Position numbers and translations under genes: made by a program
Part shown: piece after piece, positions 6,460 through 9,741 of the stretch
Layout of the letters: every line of letters starts with the position of its first letter
Numbering within the stretch: position 1 is the first letter of the stretch
Origin: Clostridia bacterium
GTDB lineage: Bacteria; Bacillota; Clostridia; Oscillospirales; CAG-272
DNA length: 9,741 nt
Reading direction: 5' to 3'
Assembly (NCBI GenBank): GCA_017456685.1
Contig: JAFTIV010000066.1
Location: 1-9,741 of the forward strand
Notes under the pieces: generated by a model
Told to the model about the DNA's origin: nothing
Databases searched by the model: none
What the model saw: only the letters and a program-made list of their open reading frames with translations

Positions 6460-7314
6460 TTATTTTATTTTGTATTTGTAAATAGGCGTAAGCTCAATCC
6501 ACTCGTTTTTCGATGGACAGATTGAATATTTTCCTATGCACGAAAGAATGTACCACGCGGACATGCTTCCGTTGTCTTCGTCACCAGGAAATGCATCGAC
6601 AGTAAAAAGCTCAGTGCAAATTTTCTTAATCCATTTTTCACTCTTTTTTGTCTCGCCAAGATAAGCATAGAAATATGGAAGCGCAAAGGACGGCTGATTA
6701 GATATTGCACATTGCCCAAAATCGACCTGTGCCATCTCGGTCATCTCGTGAATTTCTCCGCCATACGCACCAACCTCGTAAAGAGGCTTGGCATCGAACA
6801 GCTCATCAAGCCTTGAAAGAAGCTTTTCCTTGCTACCAAATAGCTTGCAAAGCCCCTCAATGTCGTGAACAACAGAGAAGGTAGAGTGCCAGGCGCTCGA
6901 CTCCGTGTAATCTCCACCCCAACGATATGGAGAAAAATCACCGCGGAGCTCACCGCTTGTGTCCTTCGCCCTCATAAAGCCCGTTTCCTTGTCGAAAAGG
7001 GCAGTGTATGATAGAGCGCGCCTTGAATACTGCTCATAAATCTCTGCTTTTCCAAGCGTCCTTGCAACAGTAGCAATGCAATAGTCACCATACGCGAAAT
7101 CAAGAGTTAAATTTACACTCTCCTTATACTTGTCGCAGGGCACATAGCCATATTTTATATAGTCTAAAATACCCTCGCGCCCATATCGCCTGTCCTCTGC
7201 TTTAGTCGTTGCGTGCTTTATCATAGCCTCAAGTAGCCCCTCGTGTAGCCTTCGAGTGCCAATGTCCTTGACAACCGCATCAGCAATAACCGCATCTATA
7301 AGCGTGCTTGGCAT
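6460..7314 (-). CDS. C-terminal catalytic part of the GH92 protein, after the TGA
   Basis: If translated separately it would start at ATG 7314 (residue 358 of the full frame; weak GGTGAGG about 8-10 bases upstream), giving 284 residues. It holds the conserved GH92 catalytic motifs: DYTESSAWHSTF with the expected acid Glu (495 in the full frame), QVDFGQCAISNQPSF, and GDEDNGSMSAWY with the expected base Asp pair (602 and 604). The 107-residue spacing fits the family. The positions that in mannosidases read His-Glu before NEPS are Ile-Ser here, so the linkage or sugar specificity may differ. The chain stops soon after the ICPSKNEW motif, whereas most GH92 proteins continue for a further C-terminal stretch. 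Alone, without the N-terminal domain, it is unlikely to be active. Confidence 0.7.
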   Translation of the reverse strand: MPSTLIDAVIADAVVKDIGTRRLHEGLLEAMIKHATTKAEDRRYGREGILDYIKYGYVPCDKYKESVNLTLDFAYGDYCIATVARTLGKAEIYEQYSRRALSYTALFDKETGFMRAKDTSGELRGDFSPYRWGGDYTESSAWHSTFSVVHDIEGLCKLFGSKEKLLSRLDELFDAKPLYEVGAYGGEIHEMTEMAQVDFGQCAISNQPSFALPYFYAYLGETKKSEKWIKKICTELFTVDAFPGDEDNGSMSAWYILSCIGKYSICPSKNEWIELTPIYKYKIK

Positions 7315-7338
7315 ACAACCGACCTCACCAATTGACGG

Positions 7339-8385
7339 TCACCTCGGTAAAAAGCCACTTTCAAGATAATCATTCAAGAAGCCCTCAAGAATGCTTTCAT
7401 ATTCGTCTTTTGCAATTAAACTAAATAAAGGAAATTGCGTGCGATAGGTGTCCCAAAGACCTGTATCCGTGTATCTAACACCCTTGCATACTGTGCCAAG
7501 CGACGGAGAGTAGTGAAGCGCCGTCCCCTCGCCATCAAGCTCATATGCCTTGTGGGGGAACAAAAATACACGATACATACAGGAGTAAAAGATGCGCTTT
7601 TGCTCCTCTGTGGCATCAATCTCTATTCTTGAAAGCTTTTCCTCCCATGCTTCCTTCGCCTCGGCTCTTATTTCATCAAGGCTCTTGTCCGCACACTCTC
7701 TTTCAAGATTTAAAAGCGCCATTTCAAAGCTTATATATGAAATTCCAACCCTTGCCTCAAGGCTTTTTCCCTTGATTGAAAGGTGACACGCACAAGCCTC
7801 CTCATCAATAACGACTGAGCTGAGCTCGTCAAGAGGCTTTATTACAAAATACATCTTAAAGTCCTTGGCGTCGTCCTTTGAATGATGGTCGTTTGTGCCG
7901 TATATTATGCCGTTTTCATGCTTAAAGCGTGTGTTTCCTGCAACATTTAGGATTGAAAATACATTCTTTGTATCAAAATCATAGCTTAGCCTTATAGCAC
8001 AGCCACGCTCCGTCGGTGCAAGCTCGAAAAGACAGCCTGAGCGAAGGAGCTTGATTTTTAAATAGTCTGGGCAAAGCTCACCGTCCTCTATGCGATACCC
8101 ACTCCACGCGAGCGCGGGTGAGCTTGAGATTACATCTCTTTGAGGAGTGAACAAAATCGTACCATAATCATCAATCCAAGGGCTTGGCTGATGAGTTAGG
8201 CGAATTCCCTCAAGATATGGCTTTCTCGGTGAGAAAAACCATTCCCTTTGCCCCTCAAGCCTTTCGGTTTGAGGGCAAAAGGATACCATACCAAAGGGAA
8301 GCTGTGTAAGGGCAAGGGTGTTACCGCGCGAGAAGCGAGGAGAGCTGTCCGTGCCCATTTTAGTGTTTACATAATCAATATACAT
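7339..8385 (-). CDS. N-terminal domain of the GH92 protein, up to the TGA
   Basis: The 348 residues form the N-terminal beta-sandwich domain and the start of the alpha/alpha toroid of GH92. Recognisable parts are GNTLALTQLPFGMVSFCPQT near the N-terminus, LTHQPSPWIDDYGTILFTP (family pattern H...DYGDI), the linker MYRVFLFPHKAYE, and YTDTGLWDTYRTQFPLFSLI, the conserved WDTYR motif. It starts MYIDYVNTKMGT without a signal peptide. If TGA terminates, this fragment lacks the catalytic acid and base and should be inactive. Confidence 0.75.
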   Translation of the reverse strand: MYIDYVNTKMGTDSSPRFSRGNTLALTQLPFGMVSFCPQTERLEGQREWFFSPRKPYLEGIRLTHQPSPWIDDYGTILFTPQRDVISSSPALAWSGYRIEDGELCPDYLKIKLLRSGCLFELAPTERGCAIRLSYDFDTKNVFSILNVAGNTRFKHENGIIYGTNDHHSKDDAKDFKMYFVIKPLDELSSVVIDEEACACHLSIKGKSLEARVGISYISFEMALLNLERECADKSLDEIRAEAKEAWEEKLSRIEIDATEEQKRIFYSCMYRVFLFPHKAYELDGEGTALHYSPSLGTVCKGVRYTDTGLWDTYRTQFPLFSLIAKDEYESILEGFLNDYLESGFLPR

Positions 8386-8388
8386 AAA

Positions 8389-9741
8389 TTAGCCTTTAAA
8401 GGTAATAGTTGCCTTGAATTCGGTTGCATCACCATTTAAGGTGTAATCAATAAGATAGCAGGTCTTTTCGTAGCTTCCGTTTTCGTCAGGGAGCTGGTCA
8501 ACCATTTGATATTCAATAACCTCAAGCGTTACATCACTTGATGGAGAAACACGAACATCCTCAACGATTATGTCGCTTCCCTCAACAACAGGCTTTATTA
8601 GAGTTACAAAGCGCTCTGTGATTTTTGTTTTATCACTGAAGGTGAATTTGTCGTGCATTTCAATCTTGTCATCAAGAGGCAAGAACATTCTCTCTGCCTT
8701 TTGAAGCTTTGTGTGCTTCTTTTTGTCGTAGCCGAGAGTAAAGTCCATATAAACAACACCCGTCTCCTCGTTGTAAACGGCTCTTGCCTTGTTCGTGTCA
8801 TCGCCACCCTGACCAATTCCGTCAAAGTATGGAAGATTGTGAGAGAAAGACGAGGGCTGGAAGTATTCGTTTCTTCTTGAGCCCTGATAGCCTGGCCAGT
8901 TACCAGGACCGATATAGCCGAAATCATAGAAGATTTGTCTGTTATGTCTTGCAAGAATAAATGAGCCAATGTCCTGATGGTTGTGGCTCTCCCACTGGTT
9001 TCCACCCTTAAGAGCAAAGCCGTAAGTGTCTGTGCGCTTTATAAAATAGTTAGAAACAGGAGCATAATATGTCGCATTGTCAAGCGTTGTCGATGTAAAA
9101 TCGGGATTATAATAAACAGTTGAGCGAACTGCAAATGCCCAGTGACAGTAAGCAACAATTGTCGCTTGGTCAAGGGTGAGATTTTCAATTGCATCGCCAT
9201 AAACAGTCTTAAGCATATGAGGCAAGCCTACCCAATAGCCCTCTCTTGCATTAACATCACTATACATAGCGAGCACATTTGGCTGAAGATGCATCTTTTG
9301 AATGAACTGAGAAATTGCCTTAACCTTGGGATTCTTGAGCCAGTCATACTCACCATTTGAAAACTCGCGAAGAAGCATAGAATAAACAGAGAAGAAGCCG
9401 AAGCCAAAGCCCCAGTATGCCGTTCCCTCAACGCACATTCCGTCATCGTCATAGCTATTAAGATAGCATTCCATAGAAGCCTGAAGCCTTGGAAGCTGGC
9501 GCTTGAATTCCTCAGGGTCCTCATACATAAGAACTCCGCCAACCGCGCCTGTACAAACGGCTGTCCAGTTGTTGTTGTGTGTTTCCCAGAAGAATTTTCT
9601 TGTGAGATAAGGCTCGATTGTGTGGCGCCTAATCTCGTAGGCTATTCTGTCAACAAGAAGCTTTGGAAATCTGTCCTTGAAAAGGCTCTTAATCTCCGCC
9701 ATAGAGAAGGCAAGAGATGCTGCAAATATATCAATAAGACC
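8389..9741 (-). CDS. Heparinase II/III-like polysaccharide lyase family protein (N-terminus outside window)
   Basis: The frame stays open from TAA at 8389-8391 to the right edge. An ATG at 9702 exists, but 13 in-frame codons continue upstream of it (ending FAASLAFS), with no good ribosome site there, so the true start is outside. Numbering from that Met, residues about 1-215 fit an alpha/alpha toroid (NNNWTAVCTGAVGGV, then SYDDDGMCVEGTAYW at 84-98). Residues about 225-437 fit the heparinase II/III C-terminal beta domain: WESHNHQDIGSF (237-248) and SFSHNLPYFDGIGQ (285-298). These lyases cleave uronic-acid polysaccharides by beta-elimination; the substrate cannot be read here. The gene is followed after 3 bases by GH92, which suggests joint breakdown of an imported glycan. 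Whether it has a signal peptide is unknown. Confidence 0.85.
   Translation of the reverse strand, partial: GLIDIFAASLAFSMAEIKSLFKDRFPKLLVDRIAYEIRRHTIEPYLTRKFFWETHNNNWTAVCTGAVGGVLMYEDPEEFKRQLPRLQASMECYLNSYDDDGMCVEGTAYWGFGFGFFSVYSMLLREFSNGEYDWLKNPKVKAISQFIQKMHLQPNVLAMYSDVNAREGYWVGLPHMLKTVYGDAIENLTLDQATIVAYCHWAFAVRSTVYYNPDFTSTTLDNATYYAPVSNYFIKRTDTYGFALKGGNQWESHNHQDIGSFILARHNRQIFYDFGYIGPGNWPGYQGSRRNEYFQPSSFSHNLPYFDGIGQGGDDTNKARAVYNEETGVVYMDFTLGYDKKKHTKLQKAERMFLPLDDKIEMHDKFTFSDKTKITERFVTLIKPVVEGSDIIVEDVRVSPSSDVTLEVIEYQMVDQLPDENGSYEKTCYLIDYTLNGDATEFKATITFKG

Larger units (their letters stand above)
6460..8385 (-). pseudogene. GH92 family glycosidase interrupted by one in-frame TGA
   Basis: The frame from ATG at 8385 to TAA at 6460-6462 is 642 codons with no frameshift and a single internal stop, TGA at codon 349 (7339-7341). 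The surrounding residues read LPR-stop-PSIGEVGCM, where GH92 proteins have Trp (LPxWP...CM), so one G-to-A change explains it. All ten Trp codons elsewhere in this gene are TGG. GH92 enzymes are calcium-dependent exo-acting alpha-mannosidases. The product has no signal peptide and is therefore probably cytoplasmic, acting on imported oligosaccharides. It begins 3 bases after the heparinase-like gene, with AAAGG 7 bases upstream, so the two form one operon. Codon use and conservation look intact, so any loss is recent, or the stop is read through, or it is a base error. Confidence 0.85.

Noticed and set aside
7339..7341. TGA read as Trp genome-wide (code 4) or as selenocysteine
   Set aside because: All 26 other Trp codons in the window's genes are TGG, lysC uses TGA as its stop in a typical ATGA overlap, and the family has Trp, not Cys, at this site.
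9700..9702. ATG at 9702 as start of the heparinase-like gene
   Set aside because: The same frame remains open to the window edge with protein-like sequence, there is no purine-rich site before this ATG, and the family has further N-terminal helices.

Overview
The window looks like chromosomal DNA of a low-to-mid G+C Gram-positive bacterium, most likely an uncultured gut-type Clostridia member. This is an inference. It rests on strong purine-rich ribosome binding sites, sigma-A-type promoters (TTGACA/TATAAT-like), U-tailed terminators, a YclM-type aspartate kinase and a PheB-type ACT protein. No RNA gene, CRISPR array, insertion sequence or phage gene is visible.

Layout. (1) Positions 1-220 hold the C-terminal end of an unrecognised plus-strand gene, followed by a good terminator. 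(2) Positions 260-542 are non-coding and rich in repeats: a 53-58 bp direct repeat in two copies surrounds nested inverted repeats and a minus-strand terminator. (3) A tight minus-strand operon hom-lysC-asd (4017 down to 543) encodes homoserine dehydrogenase, aspartate kinase and aspartate-semialdehyde dehydrogenase, the three activities that turn aspartate into homoserine. (4) Divergent from it, thrC and a PheB-like ACT-domain gene run on the plus strand (4122-6072). The 104 bp between hom and thrC contains two promoters whose -10 boxes overlap. Homoserine kinase (thrB), needed between hom and thrC, is not in the window. (5) A strong promoter with a perfect 16 bp palindrome in its spacer drives a 60-residue protein of unknown function with its own terminator (6103-6405). 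(6) A minus-strand glycan-degradation pair follows: a heparinase II/III-like protein that continues past the right edge, then a GH92 family glycosidase.

The most striking observation is that the GH92 gene is open over 642 codons except for one in-frame TGA at 7339-7341, exactly where the family motif has Trp (LPR-W-P). The 26 other Trp codons in the window's genes are TGG, so I favour a recent nonsense mutation or a base error over a changed genetic code; the TGA-C context leaves readthrough as a minor possibility. Other points of interest are the overlapping divergent hom/thrC promoters, the palindrome-controlled small gene, a homoserine dehydrogenase without a recognisable ACT domain beside a free-standing ACT protein, and unusual GH92 subsite residues.
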